A stretch of 64,000 nucleotides of DNA from Sphingobium sp. YR768 (lineage in GTDB: Bacteria; Pseudomonadota; Alphaproteobacteria; Sphingomonadales; Sphingomonadaceae): assembly GCF_900111125.1 (NCBI RefSeq), contig NZ_FOGE01000011.1, forward strand, positions 62,001 to 126,000. The letters run 5' to 3'. The notes beneath the pieces were generated by a model. It saw only the letters and a program-made list of their open reading frames with translations, searched no databases and was not told the origin of the DNA. This document shows, in pieces, positions 8,930 to 17,897 of the stretch. Both the position numbers and the translations under genes were made by a program. Position 1 is the stretch's first letter, and every line of letters starts with the position of its first letter.

Positions 8930-9553
8930 TTAGCGCGGCGCCATCCCGTTCATCACCACATCGACCAGCTTTTCGGCCACCTGCTCCGGCGTCAGGGTGC
9001 CGTCGGGATCATGCCAGCGGGCTGGCCAGTTGAGCGCGCCAGCCAGCGCGAAGGAGGCGAAGCGCACATCGACCGGCGCGATCGATCCGTCGGCAATGCC
9101 TTCCGCAATCAGCGCCCGCACCACGGCGTCAATCTCCCGCTTGCGCGCGCGAAAGCGGGTGGCGCTGTCCATCGACAGCACTTCGTCATTGGTCAGGATG
9201 ACGCAACGGCCGAAATCGTCCATATTGATCTGCGCATAACGGCACAGAAAGGCCCGCAGTCGGTCGAAGCCAGTGCCTGATGCATCCGCCGCCTCGTCGG
9301 CAGCTGTCCGCAGCATGGCCAGTCCGCGATTGACGCATTCGACCAGCACCTGCTCTTTATTGCCCAGATAATGATAGATGGTCGGCTTGCTGATGCCCAG
9401 GCTGGCGGCGACATCGTCCAGCGAGGTCGCATGATAGCCGCGCGCATTGAACATGCGCACCGCCGCCAGCAGCACCGCCTCGCGCTTTTCCTCCCGCTCC
9501 CTTTCCCGTTCCTCCCGCGTTCGAAAGGGGGATGCTGCCACTAACTTGGTCAA
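8930..9553 (-). CDS. TetR/AcrR-family regulator of the adjacent acyl-CoA operon
   Basis: About 207 residues: an N-terminal TetR helix-turn-helix (HATSLDDVAASLGISKPTIYHYLGNKEQVL) after a highly charged REEREREREEKRE segment, and a C-terminal ligand domain (KstR2-like outline, ...FALAGALNWPARWHDP). The best-supported start is TTG at 9553, with AAGGAG six bases upstream. An ATG at 9577 in the same frame lacks a ribosome-binding site and would overlap the -35 of the opposite promoter. It is divergent from the acyl-CoA dehydrogenase operon, so repression relieved by an acyl-CoA is the natural guess. Confidence 0.87.
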   Translation of the reverse strand: MTKLVAASPFRTREEREREREEKREAVLLAAVRMFNARGYHATSLDDVAASLGISKPTIYHYLGNKEQVLVECVNRGLAMLRTAADEAADASGTGFDRLRAFLCRYAQINMDDFGRCVILTNDEVLSMDSATRFRARKREIDAVVRALIAEGIADGSIAPVDVRFASFALAGALNWPARWHDPDGTLTPEQVAEKLVDVVMNGMAPR

Positions 9554-9576
9554 TCGGAACTCCTTCGCGGCCAGCA

Positions 9577-9615
9577 TTGACAGAAACCGAACGATAATCA
9601 ATATACTCGTGAGTA
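9577..9615 (+). promoter_or_regulatory. Candidate promoter with overlapping TetR operator
   Basis: TTGACA at 9577-9582 and TATACT at 9602-9607 (19-base spacing) form a plausible sigma-70 promoter for the acyl-CoA dehydrogenase operon. An inverted repeat TACTC-GT-GAGTA (9604-9615) overlaps the -10 element. This placement fits repression by the divergent TetR protein. The site is read from sequence only. Confidence 0.5.
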
Positions 9616-9635
9616 GAGGAGAGACTTGAGGGTTT

Positions 9636-10760
9636 ATGCTGACCGAAATTCAGGTGGCTATCCGCGATACGGTGCGGGATTTCGCGCAGGAGAGGATTCG
9701 CCCGCACAGCGCCGACTTCGAGGCGGAGGGCGGCTATCCACCCGTGCTGTTCGAAGAGATGGCAGGGCTTGGCCTGTGGGGCATGACCGCGCCGGAGGCT
9801 TATGGTGGCGCGGAAGCAGACGCCGTGTCCTATGCGCTGGCGCTGATGGAGATCGCCGCTGCCGACGGCGCGCTCTCCACCATCGTTTCGATCCAGAACT
9901 CGATCCTTGTCTCCGGCCTGCTCAAGGACGGCAGTGAGGCGCAGAAAAGCCGTTTCCTCGTCGATCTGATCGGCGGCCGCACCATCGGCGCCTTCGCCCT
10001 GACCGAAGCCGATGCGGGTTCCGACGCCTCGGCCGTGCGCACCCGCGCGGTCAAGGTCGATGGCGGCTGGCGGATCAGCGGCGCAAAGCAATTTATAACC
10101 TCGGGCAGGATCGCCGGGCTGGTGATGATCATCGCTATGACCGATCCGGACGCGGGCAAGAAGGGCCTGTCCGCCTTCATCGTGCCAACCGACCGGCCAG
10201 GCTATGGCGTCGACAAGGTCGAGCATAAGATGGGGCAGGGCGCGTCCGACACCTGCGCGCTGCGATTCGATGACATGTTCGTGGAGGATGACCTGCTGAT
10301 CGGCCAGCCGGGCCAGGGCTATCGGATCGCGCTCGCGAACCTCGAAACCGGTCGTATCGGCATCGCCGCCCAGTGCGTCGGCATGGCGCAGGCCGCGCTG
10401 GAGATCGCGGTCGCCTATGCCAAGGATCGCAAGAGCTTCGGCAAGGCGATCATCGATCATCAGGCGGTGGGTTTCCGCCTCGCCGACCTTGCCACTCGTC
10501 TGGAGGCGGCGCGGCAACTCGTCCTGCATGCGGCCCGGACCAAGGATGCGGGGCTACCCTGCCTCGCCGAAGCATCGATGGCCAAGCTGTTCGCCTCCGA
10601 AGCGGCCGAAGCGATCGTGTCCGGCGCCATGCAGACGCTGGGTGGCTATGGCTATCTGGAGGAATATGGCGTCGCCAAAATCTATCGCGACGTGCGCGTC
10701 TGCCAGATTTACGAAGGCACGTCGGACATTCAGCGCATGGTGATCGCGCGCAGCCTTTAA
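9636..10760 (+). CDS. Acyl-CoA dehydrogenase
   Basis: A 374-residue FAD enzyme for the first oxidation step of beta-oxidation (acyl-CoA to 2-enoyl-CoA). Signatures are ALTEADAGSDASAVRT, the flavin-contacting KQFITSG, and the C-terminal QTLGGYGYLEEY and YEGTSDIQRMVIAR with E360 as the expected catalytic base. It is the first gene of a three-gene operon with a thiolase (24-base gap) and an SDR dehydrogenase (13-base gap). The set can act on short or methyl-branched acyl-CoA, but no enoyl-CoA hydratase is present, so that step must come from elsewhere. Confidence 0.92.
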   Translation: MLTEIQVAIRDTVRDFAQERIRPHSADFEAEGGYPPVLFEEMAGLGLWGMTAPEAYGGAEADAVSYALALMEIAAADGALSTIVSIQNSILVSGLLKDGSEAQKSRFLVDLIGGRTIGAFALTEADAGSDASAVRTRAVKVDGGWRISGAKQFITSGRIAGLVMIIAMTDPDAGKKGLSAFIVPTDRPGYGVDKVEHKMGQGASDTCALRFDDMFVEDDLLIGQPGQGYRIALANLETGRIGIAAQCVGMAQAALEIAVAYAKDRKSFGKAIIDHQAVGFRLADLATRLEAARQLVLHAARTKDAGLPCLAEASMAKLFASEAAEAIVSGAMQTLGGYGYLEEYGVAKIYRDVRVCQIYEGTSDIQRMVIARSL

Positions 10761-10784
10761 CGACGCTATTTCAGGAGAGAGACT

Positions 10785-11969
10785 ATGCAGGACGATCCCG
10801 TCGTCATCGCCAGCTATGCCCGCACGCCGATGGGCGGGTTTCAGGGCATATTGTCGCCGTTGAAGGCCACCGAACTGGGCGCCGCAGCCGTAAAGGCCGC
10901 CGTCGAGCGCGCCGGCGCGCCGAGCGATGCCATCGACCGCATCTATATGGGTTGCGTCCTGCCCGCTGGCCTCGGTCAAGCGCCCGCGCGGCAGGCGGCC
11001 TTGGGCGCCGGCCTTGGCCTCAACACCGAAGCGACCACCGTCAACAAGATGTGCGGCTCCGGCATGCAGGCCGCGATCATGGCGCATGAGGCGCTGGCGT
11101 CCGGCGCGGCCGACATCGTCATCGCCGGCGGCATGGAAAGCATGACCAACGCGCCCTATGCCCTGCCCAAGCATCGCGGCGGCGCGCGGATCGGCCATGA
11201 CCGTATCATCGACACGATGATGATGGATGGCCTTGAAGACGCCTATGAACCCGGCAAGGCGATGGGCGTCTTCGCTGAGGAGGCGGTGCGCGACTATCAG
11301 TTCACGCGCGAGGATCAGGACGCCTATGCCATCCGATCGCTGGAACGCGCCAACGCGGCGATTGGCAGCGGCGCTTTCGCCCGCGAAATCACGCCGGTGA
11401 CGGTCAAGGGCCGGGGCGGCGACACGGTCGTCGACACCGACGAGCAGCCGGGCAAGGCCAAGCCGGACAAGATACCCTCCCTCAAACCCGCCTTTGTCAA
11501 GGATGGCACGATCACTGCCGCCAATGCCTCGTCCATTTCGGATGGCGCGGCGGCATTGGTCATGACCCGCGCCAGCGTGGCGGAGAAACTGGGGCTCAAG
11601 ATGGTGGCGCAGGTCGTCGCGACCGCCGGCCATGCGCATGAGCCGTCTAAATTCACCACCGCACCTGTGCCCGCCATGCGCAAGGCGTTGGACAAGGCCG
11701 GCTGGTCGGTCGCCGATGTCGACCTGTTCGAAGTCAATGAAGCCTTTGCCGTGGTCGCCATGATCGCCGCGAAGGAACTGGGCATCCCGGATGACAAGAT
11801 CAACGTCAATGGCGGCGCGACTGCGCTGGGCCATCCGATCGGCGCATCGGGCGCACGCATAGTGGCGACCTTGATCGCGGCGCTGGAGACACGCGGCCTG
11901 AAGCGCGGCGTCGCGAGCCTCTGCATCGGTGGCGGTGAAGCGACCGCCATGGCGATCGAACTGGTCTGA
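10785..11969 (+). CDS. Acetyl-CoA acyltransferase (thiolase)
   Basis: A 394-residue thiolase that cleaves 3-ketoacyl-CoA or, in reverse, condenses acetyl-CoA. Catalytic residues are visible: C90 in NKMCGSGMQA (acyl carrier), H350 in GGATALGHPIGASGAR and C380 in SLCIGGGEA. Length is typical of the AtoB/PhaA family. AGGAG precedes the ATG. Its position after an acyl-CoA dehydrogenase and before a 3-hydroxyacyl-CoA dehydrogenase-like SDR points to degradation rather than polyhydroxyalkanoate synthesis. Confidence 0.93.
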   Translation: MQDDPVVIASYARTPMGGFQGILSPLKATELGAAAVKAAVERAGAPSDAIDRIYMGCVLPAGLGQAPARQAALGAGLGLNTEATTVNKMCGSGMQAAIMAHEALASGAADIVIAGGMESMTNAPYALPKHRGGARIGHDRIIDTMMMDGLEDAYEPGKAMGVFAEEAVRDYQFTREDQDAYAIRSLERANAAIGSGAFAREITPVTVKGRGGDTVVDTDEQPGKAKPDKIPSLKPAFVKDGTITAANASSISDGAAALVMTRASVAEKLGLKMVAQVVATAGHAHEPSKFTTAPVPAMRKALDKAGWSVADVDLFEVNEAFAVVAMIAAKELGIPDDKINVNGGATALGHPIGASGARIVATLIAALETRGLKRGVASLCIGGGEATAMAIELV

Positions 11970-11982
11970 AGGAGACAGCGAA

Positions 11983-12744
11983 GTGGACATTAAGGGAGCA
12001 GCCGCGATCGTCACCGGCGGCGCATCGGGCCTTGGCAAGGCGACGGCGACGATGCTGGCGCAGCAAGGCGCGAAGGTCGCGATCTTCGACCTGAATGAGG
12101 AGGCGGGGCAGGCAACGGCGCAAGCGCTGGGAGGTGTCTATGTCGCTGTCAACGTTGCGGACGATGTCAGCGTCGCGGCGGGGCTGGACGCGGCAGAGGC
12201 GGCGCATGGCGTCGCCCGTATTCTCGTCAATTGTGCGGGCATCGCGCCGGCGGTGAAGACGGTCGGCAAGGAAAATGCACCGCATCCGCTCGATACTTTT
12301 GCGAAGACGGTGACCGTCAACCTGATCGGCACCTTCAATGTCATTTCCAAATTCTCGGCCCGACTGGCTGCGGCGAATGAGGTGGATGGCGAACGCGGCG
12401 TCATCGTCAACACCGCCTCGGTCGCGGCCTATGACGGGCAGATCGGGCAGGCCGCCTATAGCGCGTCCAAAGGTGGCGTCGTCGGCATGACCCTGCCGAT
12501 CGCCCGCGACCTGGCCCAGCACAAGATTCGCGTAATGACGATCGCGCCGGGTATCTTCCTGACGCCCATGCTGGAGGGTTTCCCTCAACATGTGCAGGAC
12601 GCGCTGGGCGCGCAGGTGCCGCATCCCAGCCGGCTGGGTAAACCCGCCGAATATGCGCAACTGGTGGAAAGCATCGTCCGCAATCCGATGCTGAATGGCG
12701 AAGTCATCCGCCTCGACGGCGCGATCCGCATGGCGCCGCGCTAA
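11983..12744 (+). CDS. Short-chain 3-hydroxyacyl-CoA dehydrogenase (HSD17B10-like)
   Basis: A 253-residue NAD-dependent SDR. The cofactor motif TGGASGLG is at residues 10-17; NCAG and the catalytic YSASK follow in the usual order, and NTASVAAYDGQIGQ precedes YSASK. The sequence outline matches type-2 3-hydroxyacyl-CoA dehydrogenases (HSD17B10 group), including long QLVESIVRNPMLNGEVIRLDG near the end. The start is GTG at 11983 with AAGGAG eight bases upstream; an upstream in-frame ATG would run into the thiolase gene. It completes the TetR-controlled beta-oxidation operon. Confidence 0.88.
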   Translation: MDIKGAAAIVTGGASGLGKATATMLAQQGAKVAIFDLNEEAGQATAQALGGVYVAVNVADDVSVAAGLDAAEAAHGVARILVNCAGIAPAVKTVGKENAPHPLDTFAKTVTVNLIGTFNVISKFSARLAAANEVDGERGVIVNTASVAAYDGQIGQAAYSASKGGVVGMTLPIARDLAQHKIRVMTIAPGIFLTPMLEGFPQHVQDALGAQVPHPSRLGKPAEYAQLVESIVRNPMLNGEVIRLDGAIRMAPR

Positions 12745-12787
12745 TAGAAGATATCTTCCTGGCCCGGCATGTACCGGTGAAGCACCT

Positions 12788-12825
12788 AATATCGGGACGC
12801 TCCTGCTTGGAAGCGTCCCGATATT
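12788..12825. terminator. Bidirectional terminator hairpin
   Basis: A 14-base perfect stem (12788-12801 with 12812-12825) with a 10-base loop lies between the convergent SDR gene and TonB receptor gene. The A/T-rich stem ends give a short T-run on each strand. Confidence 0.8.
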
Positions 12826-12829
12826 TCAT

Positions 12830-15295
12830 TCAATAGCGATAACCCAGCGACACGCCGTAGGTGCGTGGCGGCAGCCAGGTAGCGCCGATGACCCGACCCG
12901 TCGAAATCGCGAAGGTCGAACTGGCGCGCAGCGTGTCGGCGATATTCTTGATCCAGAAGGATGCGGTGACATTGTCCTTCGATGACGTCCAGCGCAGCGC
13001 TGCATCGAACAGGGTAAAGGCTTTCGCGCCCTCGCTCAGCCGGTTGAACTCGGTAAAATATATCGTGCTCTTGCCCGACATGTCCCCCGACAGGGTGAGC
13101 GTGCCCGAACCGTTATCCTCCATCACATCCACTTCACCATGGAGATTATAGGACCATTTGGGCGAGTTGCGCGTGCGGTTGCCCGCCAGTTGGATTTGAC
13201 ATCCGCCGACATTGGCGCTGCCGTCGACGCAGGGTGCGCCATAGGCCGTCGGGTCGGGATTGGTGACGGGATTATAAGCGGGTTGCCCCGGTTGAGCGAC
13301 ATTGCGCGGATCGAGCGGATCGAGTGTGAGGAAGTCGTTATATTTGCTGTCGGTATAGGACAGGCCGCCCGACAGGCGAACAGCGTGCAGCGGCCGCAAC
13401 ATCCATTCGATTTCCACACCCTTGGCTTCGGTGCGGGCGGCATTTTCGAATATGGTCGTATAGCCGGTTGGACCGCCGCCGATCGTCTTGTTGATCTGCA
13501 AATCCTTCAGCTTGTACCAATAGCCCGCCACGTTGAAGGTCAGCACGCGGTCGAACAGTTCCAGCTTGGCGCCGATTTCATGGTTCTTCATCTTTTCGGG
13601 CTTCACAATGGTTGAACTGCCCGCTGCATTTTCACCGGACCCTGCCTTGAACCCTTCGGAATAGGTATAATAGAGCAGGGTGTTGCCATTGGGTTGCCAG
13701 TTCAGGCCGATTTCCGGCGTGAAGTCCTTGAACGTCTTTCCCCGATAGGTGCCGCCCTGCGTATAGGGCGCATCGGTATAAGCCAGAACCACACCGGCGG
13801 CCGGATTGGCATTGGCGGTCATGACCACCGACATGTTGGCGGTCGACACCTTTTCATGGCTGAAGCGGCCACCCAGTTTGAGCGTCAGATTGCGAAGGCC
13901 GATCGCCTTATCCAGGTCGAAATTGAGCTGGCCGAAGGCAGCCCATGCTTCCGTATTCAGGCGCGAACGCAGGCAGACGCGGTTGGGCGCGACGCCTTCG
14001 GCAAAGCCGCACAGATAATCGGCATAGGCCAGATCGATCGATCCCGGCGCAACCGACCTGCCGTCGATGATGGTCGGGCGCGTGGCCAGAAATCCGATAT
14101 TGCTCGCCATGCCATAGGAAGAGGTCAGGCCGACCTGATCGCGGGGGCGCTGATGCTCTCCGAAATAATAGAGACCGACAACGCCGTTGACGATGTCGCT
14201 GTCATATTTGACCTGGAATTCGTTGCTCCATTGTTTGGCGTTGATGGTTCGGGTCTGCACCGTCGTTGCGGTGGGCAACTGGTTCACCACGGCCGAAATA
14301 TCCAGATCCTGAATCAACTGAGTCTGGAAATGGCGATAATTGGCGATGTTGCTGATAGAAAAGGAATCATTCAATTCCCAGTTGAAGGTCGCGGTATAGC
14401 TTTGGCTCTTGCTGTTGACGGAGGGCGGTTCATCGCTGCCCAGATCGCGCGGATTGGTGGCGATCCCGGCCGGGCCTAGTGGTGCCAGCCGTGCAACGCC
14501 GGGAAAGGCGTCGCCATAATAATGAACCGCGCCGCTATTATCCCTCTGACGGAAATATTCCGCCGACAATAGTAGATCGGCTTTTTCGGAAAAGAGAATG
14601 TGCGCCTGACCGCGCACCATCTTGCGGTTGAGGTTATCCACATCCCAGCCATTGAACGGATCGCGGCCATAGCCGTCGCGCAGTTCGCTCTTGGCCGCGA
14701 CGCGCAGGCGCAGCCAGTTCGCCACGGGGCCCGACACGGCCGCTTCAGTCGTCAGTGCATCATAATTGCCATAGCTGGCCCGGACATAGCCGCTCAGCGT
14801 GTCGGTGGGCTTGGCGGTGATGATGTTGATGGAGCCGCCAACGGCATTGCGGCCATAGAGGCTGCCCTGCGGTCCGCGCAGCACTTCGACCCGTTCGATG
14901 TCGAACAGCGACGTCAGTTGCGCTTCCGCACGCGCGACATAGGCGCCATCGACATGCAAGGCGACGCCGGTGCTGCTGCCGGTGGTCGACGTGTTGGCGC
15001 CGACGCCACGAATGAAGATTTTGGCCTGGTTGAAATCATTGCCGAACGTGACGGCCGGCACCAGCTGCTGCATGTCCTGAAGATTGTTGATCCCGGCATT
15101 GGCCAGTGTTTCGCCACCAATGGCAGACACCGCAACGCTGACATCCTGAAGCGACTGTTCGCGCTTCTGCGCGGTTACGATGATCTCATTAAAACCATTG
15201 TCGGTGCTATTATGTTCCTGGGCATAGGCCTGTTGCGTGATCGCTAAAGCCATGACGGACGCGGAAATGTTTACACGTTTGCGCAACGTTGGCAT
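12830..15295 (-). CDS. TonB-dependent receptor (Sus-like locus, divergent from GH97)
   Basis: An 821-residue outer-membrane receptor: signal peptide (MPTLRKRVNISASVMALAITQQAYAQ), TonB box NEIIVTAQKREQSLQDV, plug (VEVLRGPQGSLYGRNAVGG) and barrel ending in GVSLGYRY with a C-terminal aromatic residue. The start is the second of two adjacent ATGs, with GGGGAG five bases upstream; the open frame continues upstream without a signal. Family members take up siderophores, vitamin B12 or oligosaccharides. Its position divergent from a GH97 suggests an oligosaccharide, but the plug is of the general siderophore-receptor type. Confidence 0.88.
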   Translation of the reverse strand: MPTLRKRVNISASVMALAITQQAYAQEHNSTDNGFNEIIVTAQKREQSLQDVSVAVSAIGGETLANAGINNLQDMQQLVPAVTFGNDFNQAKIFIRGVGANTSTTGSSTGVALHVDGAYVARAEAQLTSLFDIERVEVLRGPQGSLYGRNAVGGSINIITAKPTDTLSGYVRASYGNYDALTTEAAVSGPVANWLRLRVAAKSELRDGYGRDPFNGWDVDNLNRKMVRGQAHILFSEKADLLLSAEYFRQRDNSGAVHYYGDAFPGVARLAPLGPAGIATNPRDLGSDEPPSVNSKSQSYTATFNWELNDSFSISNIANYRHFQTQLIQDLDISAVVNQLPTATTVQTRTINAKQWSNEFQVKYDSDIVNGVVGLYYFGEHQRPRDQVGLTSSYGMASNIGFLATRPTIIDGRSVAPGSIDLAYADYLCGFAEGVAPNRVCLRSRLNTEAWAAFGQLNFDLDKAIGLRNLTLKLGGRFSHEKVSTANMSVVMTANANPAAGVVLAYTDAPYTQGGTYRGKTFKDFTPEIGLNWQPNGNTLLYYTYSEGFKAGSGENAAGSSTIVKPEKMKNHEIGAKLELFDRVLTFNVAGYWYKLKDLQINKTIGGGPTGYTTIFENAARTEAKGVEIEWMLRPLHAVRLSGGLSYTDSKYNDFLTLDPLDPRNVAQPGQPAYNPVTNPDPTAYGAPCVDGSANVGGCQIQLAGNRTRNSPKWSYNLHGEVDVMEDNGSGTLTLSGDMSGKSTIYFTEFNRLSEGAKAFTLFDAALRWTSSKDNVTASFWIKNIADTLRASSTFAISTGRVIGATWLPPRTYGVSLGYRY

Positions 15296-15586
15296 CATCT
15301 CTCCCCTGTTTTTTCTTATCGGCTCGGGCCGACCATTGCCTTGTACATGCGATGATGGGCTGCATCCAGAAAAATGTTCGCTAAGGATACAATTTGGCGA
15401 GAGTCTTTGGGCGGGGGCTTCAGCGTCTCGGCTGCGCACTGAATACGAATGCATCATGGTCTGATGGCGGCCCAGGGCTGGAAATCGGATCCCCAAGCTT
15501 TTAGGCCGGATCATCTTGATAGCTGATTATGGGCGATCATTTCCCATGATCAGTTCCGAAAAAATATGCCGGTGAGGAGATTTTAC

Positions 15587-17686
15587 ATGCATCGCATTCA
15601 GGATGATGGGCGCAATCTGAAATCCATCTTCAAGAATAAATATGCTATTTCGCGATTTGCCATATCATCTGTATTTCTCTGTTCCTATATTTTCGGCTCC
15701 GGTCCTGCCTATGCGGAAATGGTGGCGAAGGCCTCGTCTCCAAATGGCCGCATCACCCTGTCTCTGAGCCTCGATAATGAAGGGCGCCCCAGCTATGCGG
15801 TGCAGCGCGACGGCAAGCCGCTGATCACGGACAGCCGCCTTGGTTTCATGTTTACCGACGCGCCCAAGATCGAGCGCAACCTGACAGTCGCAGGCACGCA
15901 AGCCGCTCAGCATGACACTACATGGACCCAGCCCTGGGGCGAATGGTCCACTATCCGCGACCATCACAATGAAATGCGCGTCACCTTCCGGGAAAAGGGC
16001 GATCTTCAGCGTCAGATGGACGTGACCTTTCGCCTGTTCGACGATGGCGTCGCCTTCCGTTACACGCTGCCCGATCAGGCCAATCTCCACCATGCCAATA
16101 TCGCCGAGGAATTGACCCAGTTCGCCTTTGCAGAGGGGGGCACTGCCTGGTGGAAACCCGCCTTTGAATGGAACCGGGAGGAATATCTTTATAACAGGAC
16201 GCCGCTTGACGCGGTCGGCACCGCGCAGACGGTGATGACGGTCAGGCTGGCCGACGGCACCCATGTCGCGCTGCATGAAGCGGCGCTGGTCGACTATGCC
16301 GGTATGAACCTTGCCCGTGCAGAGGGGAATATCTTCCGCGCGGCGCTGACCCCCGGTTCGGGCGCGCCCAAAGTCTCCCGCGACGCCGGCTTCTCGACGC
16401 CCTGGCGCACCATCGCCATCGCGGACGATGCGGCAGGACTCTACATGAACCACATGATCCTGAACCTCAACGAACCCAACAAGCTGGGCGACGTGTCGGG
16501 CTGGATCAAGCCGGGCAAGTTCGTCGGTGTGTGGTGGAACATGATCAAGGGCGACTGGACATGGGCACGCGGGCCAAAACATGGTGCGACCACCAGCCAT
16601 GTTCGGCGCTATATCGATTTTGCGTCTGCCAATGGCTTTTCCGGCGTGCTGGTCGAAGGCTGGAATGTCGGGTGGGATGGCAACTGGTTCGGCAATGGCA
16701 ATGCGATGAATTTCTCGCAGCCCACCGATGACTTTGATGCCGATGCGCTGGCGGCCTATGCTAGGGCAAAGGGCGTGCGGCTGATCGGGCACCATGAAAC
16801 GGGCGGCTCCGCCAGCCATTATGACGGGCAACTGGACAGCGCCTTCAAATGGGCATCCGATCATGGCGAGCAGGTCGTCAAGACCGGCTATGTCACGGAT
16901 GCCGGCCAGATCGAGCGGGTCGATCCCGATGGTTCCCGGCATCGCGAATGGCATGAGGGGCAGTGGATGGTGAACCACTATCTGCGCGTCGTGCAGGCTG
17001 CATCCCGATATAAGATCAGCATCGACAGCCATGAGCCGGTGAAGGACACCGGTTTGCGGCGGACATATCCTAATTGGGTTGCGCGGGAAGGCGGCCGTGG
17101 GATGGAATATAATGCCTGGATTGGCGGCAAGAATCCGCCGGAGCATGAGGCGAATCTCGTATTCACGCAGATGCTTGGCGGCCCGATGGACTTCACGCCC
17201 GGTGTCCTGAGCCTGACCGGATCAGAAGGGAGCGCAATCCAGTCGACCATTGCGAAGCAACTGGCTCTCTATGTGGTGCTCTATTCTCCCTTCGTCATGG
17301 CCGCCGATACGCCGGAAAATTACGCTAGGTATCCCGGTCCATTCAAGTTCATCAAGGATGTGCCCACGGATTGGGCGGACAGCCTGGTCCTGAACGGTGA
17401 GGTCGGCGATTATGTAACCATCGCCCGCAAATCGAAAGACAAGGGGGACTGGTATGTCGGGGCGATTGGCGATGAACAGCCTCGATCTCACAAGATCAAT
17501 CTGTCGTTCCTGGATCAGGGGGCGACCTACACGGCCGAAATATATCGCGATGGAAGCGACGCCGATTATCGAGCCGATACGCGACATTCGATTGTCATGG
17601 AGAAGAAGTCGGTCAGGAAGGGTGATATTCTGCAAATCGATCTGGCGCCCGGCGGCGGGCAGGCAATCAGGATTTACAAAAATTAG
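15587..17686 (+). CDS. Glycoside hydrolase family 97 (alpha-glucosidase type)
   Basis: A 699-residue exported enzyme. GH97 core motifs are present: an N-terminal beta-sandwich (ASSPNGRITLSLSLDNEGRPSY), the barrel with GVLVEGWNVGWDGNW, HETGGSASHYDGQLD, then DSHEPVKDTGLRRTYPNW (Glu near 483) and REGGRGMEYNAW (Glu near 501). These acidic residues fall in the region of the family's active-site carboxylates. SusB of Bacteroides (inverting alpha-glucosidase) is the best-known relative; some members are retaining alpha-galactosidases. The start at 15587 has GAGGAG seven bases before the ATG. It probably finishes periplasmic maltodextrin hydrolysis with the GH13 neighbours. Confidence 0.9.
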   Translation: MHRIQDDGRNLKSIFKNKYAISRFAISSVFLCSYIFGSGPAYAEMVAKASSPNGRITLSLSLDNEGRPSYAVQRDGKPLITDSRLGFMFTDAPKIERNLTVAGTQAAQHDTTWTQPWGEWSTIRDHHNEMRVTFREKGDLQRQMDVTFRLFDDGVAFRYTLPDQANLHHANIAEELTQFAFAEGGTAWWKPAFEWNREEYLYNRTPLDAVGTAQTVMTVRLADGTHVALHEAALVDYAGMNLARAEGNIFRAALTPGSGAPKVSRDAGFSTPWRTIAIADDAAGLYMNHMILNLNEPNKLGDVSGWIKPGKFVGVWWNMIKGDWTWARGPKHGATTSHVRRYIDFASANGFSGVLVEGWNVGWDGNWFGNGNAMNFSQPTDDFDADALAAYARAKGVRLIGHHETGGSASHYDGQLDSAFKWASDHGEQVVKTGYVTDAGQIERVDPDGSRHREWHEGQWMVNHYLRVVQAASRYKISIDSHEPVKDTGLRRTYPNWVAREGGRGMEYNAWIGGKNPPEHEANLVFTQMLGGPMDFTPGVLSLTGSEGSAIQSTIAKQLALYVVLYSPFVMAADTPENYARYPGPFKFIKDVPTDWADSLVLNGEVGDYVTIARKSKDKGDWYVGAIGDEQPRSHKINLSFLDQGATYTAEIYRDGSDADYRADTRHSIVMEKKSVRKGDILQIDLAPGGGQAIRIYKN

Positions 17687-17701
17687 GCCATGTGGACATG
17701 C

Positions 17702-17727
17702 TCGCGGGGCAGGGGACTGCCCCGCGA
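17702..17727 (+). terminator. Hairpin after the GH97 gene
   Basis: A 10-base perfect stem (17702-17711 with 17718-17727, TCGCGGGGCA/TGCCCCGCGA) lies 15 bases after the GH97 stop. It lacks a T-run, so it may act as an mRNA-stabilising hairpin or a weak terminator. Bases 17728-17897 hold only a second weak inverted repeat (AAAGCGAC/GTCGCTTT, 17833-17886). Confidence 0.5.
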
Positions 17728-17897
17728 TGCAGTAAGGATCTGTCCTACCAGATCGGGTTTGCCCAAGCTGCGACCGGCTCCGTCGATTGTCGGTGAAAGA
17801 TGTGCGGCACAGCGGGTCGTGCGGCAATGGTAAAAGCGACATAAGGCGACAATTTTCCGCGCATTTTGCGGTTCTTTTGTCGCTTTATCGTCCGCCT

